The notes beneath the pieces were generated by a model. That model was not told the origin of the DNA. It did not search any database and saw only the letters and a list, made by a program, of their open reading frames with translations. The position numbers were made by a program, and so were the translations under genes. From Hyphomicrobiales bacterium (GTDB taxonomy: Bacteria > Pseudomonadota > Alphaproteobacteria > Rhizobiales > Phreatobacteraceae), in assembly GCA_017304475.1 (NCBI GenBank), contig JAFKKV010000034.1, positions 55,824-119,823 of the forward strand: 64,000 nucleotides of DNA, written 5' to 3'. Positions 8,331-17,178 of the stretch are shown here, in pieces. The stretch's first letter is position 1, and each line of letters starts with the position of its first letter.

Positions 8331-9491
8331 ATGGCCGCCGCCAACGACATCGACCAGGATGCCCTTGCCGCCGAATGGGGCATGGCGCTCGAAGAGCAGG
8401 GTGCCACCGGCACGGATGCCGCCGAAGACTGGGCGACGCTCGGCGAGGACGGCATTGCCCATGCCGGCGCCGCCAAGGGCGGTGCCGAGCGCATCCTCAA
8501 TCAGGAAGAGATCGACAATCTTCTCGGCTTCTCGGTCGAGGATCTCGCGCTCACCGACAATGGCGGCATTCGCGCCATCATCGACTCGGCCATGGTCGCC
8601 TATGAGCGGCTGCCGATGCTCGACATCGTGTTCGACCGCCTGGTGCGGCTGCTCACGACCTCGCTGCGCAACTTCACCTCCGACAATGTCGAAGTCTCGC
8701 TCGACCGCATTCACGCCGTCCGTTTCGCCGATTATCTGAACTCGATCCCGCTGCCGGCCATCCTAACCATCTTCAAGGCCGAGGAATGGGACAATTTCGG
8801 CATAGCGACGATCGATTCCAGCCTGATCTATTCGATCATCGACGTGCTGCTCGGCGGCCGGCGCGGCGTCACCGCGATCCGCGTCGAAGGCCGCCCCTAC
8901 ACGACCATCGAGATGGGCCTGGTCAAGCGCATGGTCGAGGTGATCCTGGCCGATGCGGAGGTCGCCTTCCGGCCGATCTCGCCGGTCAATTTCCGCATCG
9001 ACCGGCTCGAGACCAATCCGCGCTTCGCGGCGATCTCCCGGCCGAACAACGCCGCCATCCTGGTGCGCCTGCGCATCGACATGGAAGAGCGCGGCGGCTC
9101 GGTCGAAATCCTTCTGCCCTATGCCACCATCGAGCCGATCCGCGATCGGCTGATGCAGACTTTCGTCGGTGAAAAGCTCGGCCGAGATCCGGTCTGGGAA
9201 GGCCATTTGTCGACCGAGATCTTCCAGGCGCGCACGGCGGTGGAGGCGGTGCTCTACGAAGCGGACCTGCCGCTGCGCCAGTTGATGAACCTCAAGGTCG
9301 GCGACACCCTGGTGCTCGACATGAAGCCGGATGCGCTGGTCAAGGTGCGCTGCGGCGACCAGACCTTGACCGAGGGGCGCATGGGCCGGGTCGGCGACAA
9401 GGTGGCGGTGCGCGTCCAGCGGCCGCTGCGGCGTGCCAGGACGACATTGACGCAGTTCGAACAAATCACCTCGGGAGGCCAGGAGCTCTGA
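8331..9491 (+). CDS. fliM: Flagellar motor switch protein FliM
   Basis: FliM is the C-ring protein that binds phospho-CheY and sets rotation direction. The 386-residue protein begins with an Ala/Glu-rich leader and then has LNQEEIDNLLGF, the FliM N-terminal signature. A CheC-like middle domain (DNVEVSLDRIHAVRFADYLNSIP) and a C-terminal SpoA domain (LKVGDTLVLDMKPD...) follow. The stop overlaps the next start as TGATG at 9489-9493. Confidence 0.96.
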   Translation: MAAANDIDQDALAAEWGMALEEQGATGTDAAEDWATLGEDGIAHAGAAKGGAERILNQEEIDNLLGFSVEDLALTDNGGIRAIIDSAMVAYERLPMLDIVFDRLVRLLTTSLRNFTSDNVEVSLDRIHAVRFADYLNSIPLPAILTIFKAEEWDNFGIATIDSSLIYSIIDVLLGGRRGVTAIRVEGRPYTTIEMGLVKRMVEVILADAEVAFRPISPVNFRIDRLETNPRFAAISRPNNAAILVRLRIDMEERGGSVEILLPYATIEPIRDRLMQTFVGEKLGRDPVWEGHLSTEIFQARTAVEAVLYEADLPLRQLMNLKVGDTLVLDMKPDALVKVRCGDQTLTEGRMGRVGDKVAVRVQRPLRRARTTLTQFEQITSGGQEL

Positions 9492-9982
9492 TGTCCAGCT
9501 TCATCGTTTCGCTGATCGTCGAACTCATGGTGTCGGGCCTGCTGGCCGCGACCATCGGCTATTGCATCGTGCTCAACCGGCGGCTGCTCAGGCTGCGCTC
9601 CGACGAACAGGCGCTCAAGGCGACCATCGCGGAGCTGATCACCGCCACCGAGATCGCCGAGCGGGCCATTCACGGGCTGAAGCTGACGGTGCGCGAATGC
9701 GACGGCACGCTGGGCGAAAGGCTGCGCACCGCCGAACGTTTCGTCGCCGAGATCGAGCGCGAGGTGAAATCCGGCCAGGAAGTGGTGGAGCGCGTCTCGC
9801 GGATCACCGAGGCGGCGCGCACGGCGGCGGTGGAGCGGGAGAATGCGCCGCAGGTAGCGCCCATCGTCCCCGTGACGGTCGCCCCGCGCGAGCCGCTCGG
9901 CATACCTGCCCATGCCAGCGCGGCTTCCACCCTTGCCGCGGCCAATGCATTCGCCGCGCGCATCAACACCCGGGCGGCCTGA
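9491..9982 (+). CDS. DUF6468-type flagellar-cluster membrane protein
   Basis: The 163-residue protein has one N-terminal transmembrane helix (about residues 5-28), then a helical, charged region (about 30-110) likely to be a coiled coil, and an Ala/Pro-rich tail. From memory this matches DUF6468 proteins that sit between fliM and motE in Hyphomicrobiales. Its role is not known; position suggests switch or stator assembly. Translation is coupled to fliM by the TGATG overlap. Confidence 0.7.
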   Translation: MSSFIVSLIVELMVSGLLAATIGYCIVLNRRLLRLRSDEQALKATIAELITATEIAERAIHGLKLTVRECDGTLGERLRTAERFVAEIEREVKSGQEVVERVSRITEAARTAAVERENAPQVAPIVPVTVAPREPLGIPAHASAASTLAAANAFAARINTRAA

Positions 9983-9991
9983 GGAGGCGAA

Positions 9992-10732
9992 ATGAAGGAA
10001 CTGCGCCTTCTGCCTATCGTCACCGTCGCCGCGGGGAGCCTCTTGTTCCTCAAGGCGGTGGGATTGATCAGCGGCGATCTCCGCCCGCCGGGACCACGCG
10101 TGGTCTATGCCCAGGATCGCGGGCCATCGAGCGAGATCCCGGGCCCCGACGCCCTGCTGACCACCGGCTCGGTGCCGGCGCCGCCACAGCCGCCGCCCGC
10201 GCCGGCGGCGGCCCCCGCCCATCCGGCACCGCCCAATCTCGCCTTGCCGCAGCCGGCGCAGGTCTCGGCCTCCGAACGGGCCATCCTGGAGCGGCTGCAG
10301 GAGCGCCGCCAGGAGCTGGACGGACGCCAGCGCGAAATGGACATGCGGGAAAACCTGCTGCGCGCCGCCGAGCGCCGGCTGGAGCAGCGCGCCAACGAGC
10401 TGAAGGAGCTGGAAAGCCGCATTGCCGGGCTGGAGCAGCGCCGCGACGAGGCCGAGCAGCAGCGCTTCCGTGGTTTCGTCAGCATGTATGAAACGATGCG
10501 CGCCAAGGATGCCGCGCGCATTTTCGACACGCTCGAATTGACCGTTCTGGTCGAGGTGGCGCGCGCCATGCGTCCGCCCAAGCTCGCCGATATCCTGGCG
10601 CAGATGCAGGCAGCCCCGGCGCAGCGCCTGACGATCGAACTCGCCCGCCGCCCCGGCCAGCAGGCCGCCGCCGACCCGCGCCTGGTCCCCGCCAGCGAAC
10701 TGCCGAAAATCGAAGGCCGCCCGACGCGCTGA
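9992..10732 (+). CDS. motE: MotE-like flagellar motility protein (MgtE N-domain fold)
   Basis: MotE in Sinorhizobium is a periplasmic chaperone for MotC, needed for motility. This 246-residue protein has a signal or anchor helix (about 5-25), a Pro/Ala-rich linker, a coiled coil (about 90-160, SERAILERLQERRQELDGRQ onward) and a C-terminal MgtE-N-like domain (YETMRAKDAARIFDTLELTVLVEVARAM). That layout is the MotE layout. AGGAGG precedes the ATG by 3 bases. Ten bp downstream of the DUF6468 gene. Confidence 0.8.
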   Translation: MKELRLLPIVTVAAGSLLFLKAVGLISGDLRPPGPRVVYAQDRGPSSEIPGPDALLTTGSVPAPPQPPPAPAAAPAHPAPPNLALPQPAQVSASERAILERLQERRQELDGRQREMDMRENLLRAAERRLEQRANELKELESRIAGLEQRRDEAEQQRFRGFVSMYETMRAKDAARIFDTLELTVLVEVARAMRPPKLADILAQMQAAPAQRLTIELARRPGQQAAADPRLVPASELPKIEGRPTR

Positions 10733-10857
10733 GCGGTTCTCTTCGATCGACGAAACGGCCTGTTAACAGCCCAAAGCGATGATGCGCATGACCGGCCGCA
10801 TGAAGTAGCCGGACGCCGGGATCGTGTGGCCGGCGAAGCGTAGCGAGTGGCGGACCC

Positions 10858-13800
10858 ATGGACGGGAACGCGGAGTGCATCGGGGGTCGGACAGGGGGGC
10901 GCTTTGCAGCCACCCTGGCAGAGCTTTGCCTGATTGTCCCCCTTTGCATGCTGGTTGCAGCGCCGCCCGCGGCGCTCGCCCAGGCCGTGACCCAGGCGGC
11001 GCCCGCGCCGGCATCGCCCGCCAGGGCCGACATTTCGGCTTCGACCGACAATGGCTATGCCCGTATCGTGTTCGGCTTCAATCAACAGGTGCCGTCCGAG
11101 GTCAAGGTCAGCGGCGGCGTGCTGATCGTCAGTTTCAGCCGTCCCGTCACGCTGCAGACCGATGCGCTGTCGACCCGGCTCGCCGGCTATGTCTCGGCGG
11201 TTCGCCGCGACCCCGACGGCCGGTCGCTGCGTTTCGCGCTGTCCCAGCGGGTCACGGTCAATTCGATGGAGGCCGGCGAACGGCTGTTCGTCGACATGCT
11301 GCCCGACAGCTGGCGCGGTGCGCCGCCGGCTTTGCCGGCCGAGGTGGTCGAGGACCTGACCCGCCGGGCGCGCGACGCCGAGCGGCGCGCCCAGCTCGCG
11401 GAATCGCAACGGGCGGCGCGGGTCATGCCGCCGGTCGTCGTCCGGGTCGGCAATCACCCGACCTTCACCCGCTTCGTGCTGACCCTGCCTGAGCCGGTCG
11501 GAGTATCGCTCGACCGTTCCGGCGACCGGCTCAGCATCCGGGTCGCCAAGCCGTTCACCGCCGATCTGCGCCAGACCCGCGAAGGCCTGCCGTCTTTCGT
11601 CTCCGAGATCGAGGCCACGACCGGTACCGACGAACTGCTGATCCGCCTGAGCGTCCAGCGCGAGGCCGATGTCCGGGCGTTTCGCGAGGAGGGCACCTAT
11701 GTGGTCGACCTCAGCATGCGCGATCCGCGCGCGGCCGCGCCGATGGCCCAGCTGCCGCGCAACGACGCGCGGCCGGCGCCGAGCGCCCCGGCGGTGGTCA
11801 ACCTGCCGGGCAACGGCCTGCCGATCCCGATCTTCGATGCCGGGGCGCCTGCGCCGCGGCCCGCCGCCGCGCGCGCCGAGAGCCGGCCGCCCGTCGCCTC
11901 CGAAGTCATTGCCGCGCCTTCTCCCGCCGGCGTCGAGACCGCCCCAGTCGCACCGCTGAACGTCGAGGCGGCGGCCCAGCCGGATCCGCCGGCCGCTCCG
12001 GCCCGCGCCGCGGCGCCGGCCCGCGCGACGACCCCGTCGCCGGCCAGCGCGCCGGTTCCGCCGGTGCTCGCCGCGTCGGCCGCGCCGCGCGCCAACGGTC
12101 CGGTCATGCTGCAGGCCCGGCGGTCCGGCGGCACCATCCGCATCCTCGTGCCGTTCAACCAGGAGACCCCGGGCGCGGTGTTCCAGCGCGGCGACACCCT
12201 GTGGCTGGTGTTCGACGCGCGCGAGCCGATTGATCTCGCCGGCCTGCAGTCGGACGCCATCGGCGCCTTCACCTCGGTCGATGCCTCGCGCTCACGCGAC
12301 GGCACGGCGATCCGTATCGGCCTCGACCGGCAGAGCCTGGCCTCGACCGGCCGCGACGGAGCCGCCTGGATCGTGACGCTCGCCGATACCGTGCTCGAGC
12401 CGCCCCGGCCGGTGACCCTGACCCGCGCCAGCGGTGTCGGCGACCGGCTGATCGCGTCCTCCGACTTCGCCGGCGCCGGTTCGGTGCATCGGCTGAGCGA
12501 CCCGCTGGCCGGCGATGAACTGATCGTGGTGACCGGGGCCGGACCGGCGCGGTCCTTCCTGCGCAATTACGAAATGGTCGAATTCACCGCGCTCGCCGGC
12601 AGCCACGGCCTGGTGTTCCAGCCGCTCGCCGACGACATCGCCGTGACCATCGAAGGAGACCGGGTCAATGTCGGGCGGCCGCGCGGCCTGATGCTGACGG
12701 CGGAGAACGCGCGGCCGCAGGCACCGATCCGTTCGGTGCGCCGGCCCCGTGCCATCGCCTTCGACCTGGAATTGTGGGCGGTCGACGAGAAGGCGCCGTT
12801 CCGCGAACGCGAGGCCGACCTGGTCACCGGCGCGGCCAGCGTCCACGACACCCAGCGCACGCCGCGGCGGCTCGACCTCGTGCGCTTCTACATGGCCCAG
12901 CAGCGCTGGCCCGAGGCCCGCGCGGTGATCGAGACGATCCTGCGGCAGGATCGCCGGGTGGCCGAAGACGGTTCGATCCAAGGCCTGCGCGGCGTCGTCT
13001 CGGTGATGATGCATCGCCCGGCCGATGCCCTGCGCGACCTGGCCCATCCTGCGATTTCCGCGTCGCCCGACGTGCTGCCCTGGCGCGCCGTGGCGCTTGC
13101 CCTGGACGGCCGTTCGCGGGAGGCCCACGAGGCCTTCGAGAACAACGAGACGCCGGTCGGCACCCTGCCGCCGCCGTTCGCGCGCAATATCCTGACCGGC
13201 GCGGTCGGCGCGGCGCTCGATGCCGGCGCGGTCGAGCGGGCCGCCCGACGTCTCGACGAATTGCGCGAACTCGGCGTGCCGCCCGAGGCGGAGCAGCAGT
13301 TCGCGCTGCTGCGCGGCCGGCTGGCGGAAGCCCAGGGCCAGGACCGCGAGGCGCTGATGTCCTATGCGCGGGCTTCGCGTGGTCCGGATGCTCCGGTCAG
13401 GGCGGATGCCGACGAGCGGCACCTGGCGCTGCGCTACCGGCTCGGCGAGATCGACGGCAAGGCCGCGACCGACGAGCTCGAGGTGATGAGCTATGCATGG
13501 CGCGGCGACGACGTGGAGGCGCGCACGCTGGCACTGCTCGCCAAGCTCTATGCCGAGCAGGGCCGGTTCCGCGACGCCTTCTCGACGATGCGCAATGCCA
13601 TGAAGGTGTTCCCGCGCTCCGAGGCCGTGCGCGGCATGCAGGACGATGTGGCGCGCCATTTCGAGGCGCTGTTCCTCGACGGCAATGCCGATGCCATGAA
13701 GCCGGTCGACGCGCTGGCGCTCTATTACGATTTCCGCGACATGACCCCGCAGGGCCGGCGCGGCGACGAGATCATCCGAAGGCTGGCCGACCGGCTGGCC

Positions 13801-14517
13801 AATATGGACCTGCTCGACCAGGCGGCCTCGCTGCTGCAGCATCAGGTCGACCGCCGGCTGACCGGCGCCGCGCGCTCGCAGGTCGCCGCGCGGCTCGCCG
13901 TGGTGCATCTGATGAACCGCAAGCCGGCCGCGGCTTTGCAGGCGCTGAGGACCACCCGGCTCGCCGATCTGCCCGAGGAGCTCAGGGTCCAGCGTTATCT
14001 GCTCGAGGCCCGCGCGCTTGCCGATGCCGGGCGGCCGGACCAGGCGCTGGAACTGCTCGGCGACGTCAAGAGCCCGGAATCGGAAATGCTGCGCGCGGAT
14101 ATCCTGTGGTCGGCGCAGCGCTATCGCGAATCCGCCGAACAAAGCGAGAAATGGGTCTCGGCGCGGCGCGGCAGCGCGGCGCTCAGCGACGACGAGCGCC
14201 GCCACCTGCTGCGCGCGGCCATCGGTTATGCCCTGAGCGACGAGGGGCTCGGCCTCGACCGGCTGCGCGGCCGCTGGCGTGGCGTGATGGCGACGACGCC
14301 GGATGCCCGCGCCTTCGACGTGGTGACCGCGCCGATCGAGGCGCGCGGCGTCGAATATCGCGAAATCGCCCGGTCGATCGCCGACCGCGACACGCTCGAC
14401 GCCTTCCTGCAGAACTACCGCGAGCGCTATCCCTCCGAAGCGCCCGGCCAGCAGCGCCGGCCGGCTACACCCGCATCGGGCTCCGCCGATGCCGCGCGGA
14501 CGCCGCGCCAGGGGTAG
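10858..14517 (+). CDS. Large exported multi-domain TPR protein of the flagellar cluster
   Basis: The 1,219-residue protein has a signal peptide (h-region near 20-40, cut near ALAQA). Then come three or four similar beta-rich modules (about 50-150, 180-285, 415-510 and 540-620), separated by Ala/Pro linkers. The modules resemble AMIN-type domains, which bind peptidoglycan in other proteins. From about 660 to 1150 it is helical with TPR-like units (RLDLVRFYMAQQRWPEARAVI; LLAKLYAEQGRFRDAFSTMRNAMKVFP). Similar large proteins follow motE in related genomes. A periplasmic scaffold for the motor or cell envelope is an inference. The ATG has only a weak upstream GGCGGA. Confidence 0.7.
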   Translation: MDGNAECIGGRTGGRFAATLAELCLIVPLCMLVAAPPAALAQAVTQAAPAPASPARADISASTDNGYARIVFGFNQQVPSEVKVSGGVLIVSFSRPVTLQTDALSTRLAGYVSAVRRDPDGRSLRFALSQRVTVNSMEAGERLFVDMLPDSWRGAPPALPAEVVEDLTRRARDAERRAQLAESQRAARVMPPVVVRVGNHPTFTRFVLTLPEPVGVSLDRSGDRLSIRVAKPFTADLRQTREGLPSFVSEIEATTGTDELLIRLSVQREADVRAFREEGTYVVDLSMRDPRAAAPMAQLPRNDARPAPSAPAVVNLPGNGLPIPIFDAGAPAPRPAAARAESRPPVASEVIAAPSPAGVETAPVAPLNVEAAAQPDPPAAPARAAAPARATTPSPASAPVPPVLAASAAPRANGPVMLQARRSGGTIRILVPFNQETPGAVFQRGDTLWLVFDAREPIDLAGLQSDAIGAFTSVDASRSRDGTAIRIGLDRQSLASTGRDGAAWIVTLADTVLEPPRPVTLTRASGVGDRLIASSDFAGAGSVHRLSDPLAGDELIVVTGAGPARSFLRNYEMVEFTALAGSHGLVFQPLADDIAVTIEGDRVNVGRPRGLMLTAENARPQAPIRSVRRPRAIAFDLELWAVDEKAPFREREADLVTGAASVHDTQRTPRRLDLVRFYMAQQRWPEARAVIETILRQDRRVAEDGSIQGLRGVVSVMMHRPADALRDLAHPAISASPDVLPWRAVALALDGRSREAHEAFENNETPVGTLPPPFARNILTGAVGAALDAGAVERAARRLDELRELGVPPEAEQQFALLRGRLAEAQGQDREALMSYARASRGPDAPVRADADERHLALRYRLGEIDGKAATDELEVMSYAWRGDDVEARTLALLAKLYAEQGRFRDAFSTMRNAMKVFPRSEAVRGMQDDVARHFEALFLDGNADAMKPVDALALYYDFRDMTPQGRRGDEIIRRLADRLANMDLLDQAASLLQHQVDRRLTGAARSQVAARLAVVHLMNRKPAAALQALRTTRLADLPEELRVQRYLLEARALADAGRPDQALELLGDVKSPESEMLRADILWSAQRYRESAEQSEKWVSARRGSAALSDDERRHLLRAAIGYALSDEGLGLDRLRGRWRGVMATTPDARAFDVVTAPIEARGVEYREIARSIADRDTLDAFLQNYRERYPSEAPGQQRRPATPASGSADAARTPRQG

Positions 14518-14591
14518 GCGAGGGCAGGCCGAGCAGGGGTAAGCGGGACAGGGACCTCATTTCGTACCGGGCCACTCACGCCAAGCACCGA

Positions 14592-14750
14592 CGTCACCCC
14601 CGGCCGAGGCGAAGCCGAGGGGAAGGGGGTCCAGAGGTTGCCGGGCTCCCCCTCGACACGGCGAAGCCACCAGCGCAAATGCAGCCGCCAGCAGAGTGAA
14701 GCGGCCCCTGGACCCCCTTCCCCTCGGCTTCGCCTCGGCCGGGGGTGACG
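14592..14750. repeat. Intergenic inverted repeat, family A
   Basis: Arms at 14592-14634 and 14708-14750 are perfect 43-base inverted complements around a 73-base loop. They begin CGTCACCCCCGGC and include GAAGGGGGTCCAG. A related copy in opposite orientation lies at 38038-38188, and the loops share CTCGACACGGCGA. The element fills the space between the TPR gene and the convergent DUF2306 gene. The remaining 14518-14591 and 14751-14850 show nothing I recognise. Confidence 0.9.
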
Positions 14751-14850
14751 TATTGTGGCTCCAGTCGCGACTCTGTTCGGGCTGCGCGTCGCGCGTGCAT
14801 ACGGACTTCCCCGTCAAGGCCAAGGAGCGGTCTTTGGGTGGCGTGGCAGC

Positions 14851-15444
14851 TCACCAGCGTCCGCGCACCACCCCCACCCCCACTGCCACGACGGCGAGCG
14901 GCACGAGCCATGACGCCCAGACGATGACCGCATAGCTGGTCTCGAAAGGCCAATCGGCGTGGCGTGCGAAAACCATGGCCGGCCGCAGCCAGATCGCCGC
15001 CGATGTGACCGCGGTCACGGCGAGCATAGCCCGGGCATGGGATTGAACCCTGCCGCGCCGGATCGCGACGTAACCGGATGACAGGAAACCGAGCCAGGCC
15101 AGCGCCTGGGCGACGAAGCCCGCCACGGCCCAGGGCGGGGCGACGCCGGCAAGCGCCACGGGCACGGCGGTCGCGCCGGCGATCAGGACGGCGATGGCGG
15201 CGCTGCGGCCGGCGGTCCGGTGCAGGTGTGGCCGGCGCCTGAGCAAGAGGGCCGTGGGCACCAGGACGAGGGCGGCGGCCGCGCTCGCCATGTGGAGAGG
15301 GAACAGGCCGGGGAGCCGGGCATCGACCGCCGCGAGTTCGTAGGGCAGTTCGAATTGGCCGAAAGCGGTCAGGACAGCGACGGCGGCAAGAGGTAGAACG
15401 AGGAGAGCGACCATGACCGCGAGGACGATCGTGCTGATTGCCAC
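14851..15444 (-). CDS. DUF2306-like polytopic membrane protein
   Basis: About seven transmembrane helices are visible, with HMASAAAALVLVPTALLLRRRPHLHRTAGR in the middle. This is the typical DUF2306 motif: helix, basic loop, H-x-R-x-GR. Function is unknown. The start is uncertain: GTG 15444 (used here) and ATG 15414 both keep the first helix, and the frame stays open to 15786. The ATG at 15414 shares the CATG with the opposing gene at 15413, so the two head-to-head genes overlap or abut. Confidence 0.6.
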   Translation of the reverse strand: MAISTIVLAVMVALLVLPLAAVAVLTAFGQFELPYELAAVDARLPGLFPLHMASAAAALVLVPTALLLRRRPHLHRTAGRSAAIAVLIAGATAVPVALAGVAPPWAVAGFVAQALAWLGFLSSGYVAIRRGRVQSHARAMLAVTAVTSAAIWLRPAMVFARHADWPFETSYAVIVWASWLVPLAVVAVGVGVVRGRW

Positions 15445-15985
15445 ACGCGCCCGTGCGCACCCATCCCGCAGTCTGGCGTCCGGCGTTCCGGCCGGCAGGC
15501 TGATGGGCGGGGCTTCCGTCGTGCTCGGCGCTGTCGCGGTCGCTGCCATGCTGCAGCTTACCATTGGCCATGACAGGCCTGCCAGGGCCGCCGCCCGGAT
15601 CGCGCCGGCGGCCCCGGAGGAGCTGGCCGGCCGCTGGTCGAGCGGCAAATATGGCGTCGTCCTGGACCTGAGCCGCTGTGGCGCGGGCTGGTGCGGGGTA
15701 CGGGTCGAAGGCACGGCCTGTGGCGATCTCGCCATGCGGCTGGTGGCGGACCCGGCCGAGCGCGGGCAGGCACGCTTCACCGGCACATTCGACCGGCGGG
15801 CCGGCGCCGACCGGCACGCGGTCCAGGCTCACCTGTTCCGCGCGGAAGCCGGAGGCGGGCTCAGCCTGTCGCTGGTCGGCGAGCCCGGTGCGCGGCTGCA
15901 AATCATGCGCCGCACCTTTCCCTATCAGGACATGCTCAGCCGGATCGGTGACGCGCTGTGCCGGAGCGAGGCCGGAACGTCCTGA
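15413..15985 (+). CDS. Exported hypothetical protein (small, cysteine-containing)
   Basis: The 190-residue protein begins with a basic N region and a hydrophobic stretch (about 31-48, GGASVVLGAVAVAAMLQL), probably a signal anchor. The body has EELAGRWSSGKYGVVLDLSRCGAGWCGVRVEG, reminiscent of DUF2147-type secreted proteins (GxW...C..G.CG). GAGGAGAG lies 7 bases before ATG 15413. An internal ATG at 15503 would start directly at the hydrophobic segment. Function unknown. Confidence 0.6.
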   Translation: MTARTIVLIATRARAHPSRSLASGVPAGRLMGGASVVLGAVAVAAMLQLTIGHDRPARAAARIAPAAPEELAGRWSSGKYGVVLDLSRCGAGWCGVRVEGTACGDLAMRLVADPAERGQARFTGTFDRRAGADRHAVQAHLFRAEAGGGLSLSLVGEPGARLQIMRRTFPYQDMLSRIGDALCRSEAGTS

Positions 15986-16083
15986 CGATCGGATTGAGCG
16001 GTCGTCCCCATGATGCTGACAAGACGCGGGTTTCTTAGCGCCAAGGTTTGCCGCATGGCACAAGGAGGACGCGCGGGAGACCG

Positions 16084-16243
16084 ACCCTCTCCCAGAGGGA
16101 GAGGGTGGCAGCGGCAGCTGCCGGGTGAGGGGCGTGAGCTCCCAGAATTGACGCGGCGCTCGTCGAGCAAGGAGCTCCGTCCGGAGGTGGACGACCCCTC
16201 ACCCGGCGCCTGACGGCGCCACCCTCTCCCTTTGGGAGAGGGT
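16084..16243. repeat. Intergenic inverted repeat, family B
   Basis: Two hairpins bound the element: 16084-16106 and 16221-16243, each with 10-base arms ACCCTCTCCC / GGGAGAGGGT and a 3-base loop. Between them lie GGTGAGGGGCG and its complement CCCCTCACC, so the whole unit is also an imperfect inverted repeat. Further copies are at 24902-25062, 25151-25211 and 41449-41609. It lies between the exported protein gene and the 3' end of fliP. Confidence 0.9.
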
Positions 16244-16268
16244 CAATTCCTGCGCCCTTCTCGGCCGC

Positions 16269-17084
16269 CTAAGTTCCGAAACTCCTGACCAGGCTGCCGG
16301 CGACCAGGTTCCAGCCGTCGACCAGCACGAAGAAGATCAGCTTGAACGGCAGCGATACGGTCACCGGCGGCAACATCATCATGCCCATCGACATGAGCAC
16401 CGAGGCGACGACGAGGTCGATGACCAGGAAGGGCACGAACAGGAGGAAGGCGATTTCGAAGGCGCGTCGGAGTTCGGAAATCATGAAGGAGGGCACCAGC
16501 ACGCGGAACGACACCTCCTGCGGCGTCGCCGGCACCGGCTCGTTTGACAGTTCCTGGAACAGGGCCAGGTCCTTCTCGCGGACATGTTTGATCATGAACT
16601 CGCGAAACGGCGTGGAGCCGCGGTCGAAGGCCTGGCGGATGTCGATCTGATTGTCCATCAGCGGCTTCAGGCCGGTGTCGTAGCTCTGCTGGAACACCGG
16701 CGCCATGACGAAGCCGGTGAGGAACAGCGACAGGCCGACGATCACGGCATTGGGCGGCGCGGTCTGGGTGCCGATGGCAGTGCGCAGCAGCGACAGCACC
16801 ACCGAGATGCGCACGAAGCTGGTCACCATGATCAGGATCGACGGTGCCACCGACAGCACGGTGATCAGCCCGATGAGCTGGATCACCCGCTCGTTGACGC
16901 CGGCGCCCTGGCCGAGATTGATCGATACGTCCTGGGCCTGGGCCGCCGTTGCGCCAAAGGCTGCCAAGCCCAGCGCTGCCAGGCCCAGCATCGCCATAGC
17001 CGGCGCGGCGAGGCCGGCGGCCGACCGGAACGCGCCGCCGCGGCGGGCCGTGCCCGAGGCCTGTCCTGTCGATATCGGCTGCAT
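16269..17084 (-). CDS. fliP: Flagellar export gate protein FliP
   Basis: FliP is a core channel subunit of the flagellar type III export gate. Start 17084 gives 271 residues with a cleavable signal (ending near AAQA), as known for FliP. Four membrane segments follow. The diagnostic block SFVRISVVLSLLRTAIGTQTAPPNAVIVGLSLFLTGFVM is present. So are LVPSFMISELRRAFEIAFLLFVPFLVIDLVVASVLMSMGMMM and the VDGWNLV end. GGGAAG precedes the ATG. The frame continues to 17204, overlapping fliO, but that segment is not FliP-like. Confidence 0.95.
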   Translation of the reverse strand: MQPISTGQASGTARRGGAFRSAAGLAAPAMAMLGLAALGLAAFGATAAQAQDVSINLGQGAGVNERVIQLIGLITVLSVAPSILIMVTSFVRISVVLSLLRTAIGTQTAPPNAVIVGLSLFLTGFVMAPVFQQSYDTGLKPLMDNQIDIRQAFDRGSTPFREFMIKHVREKDLALFQELSNEPVPATPQEVSFRVLVPSFMISELRRAFEIAFLLFVPFLVIDLVVASVLMSMGMMMLPPVTVSLPFKLIFFVLVDGWNLVAGSLVRSFGT

Positions 17085-17178
17085 TGCTTCCCGCGCTGAC
17101 GCGAATCGTTGGCGCGAGCTTAGCAGGTTGGGGCGGCCGGGCCTCGGGGCTCCGGTCACGCGGAGCCGGTTGTCCAGC

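Noticed and set aside
12292..14205. 637-codon open frame on the minus strand
   Set aside because: It lies antisense to the TPR gene, has no family motif and reads as low-complexity Arg/Gly/His. High-GC DNA commonly keeps this frame open.
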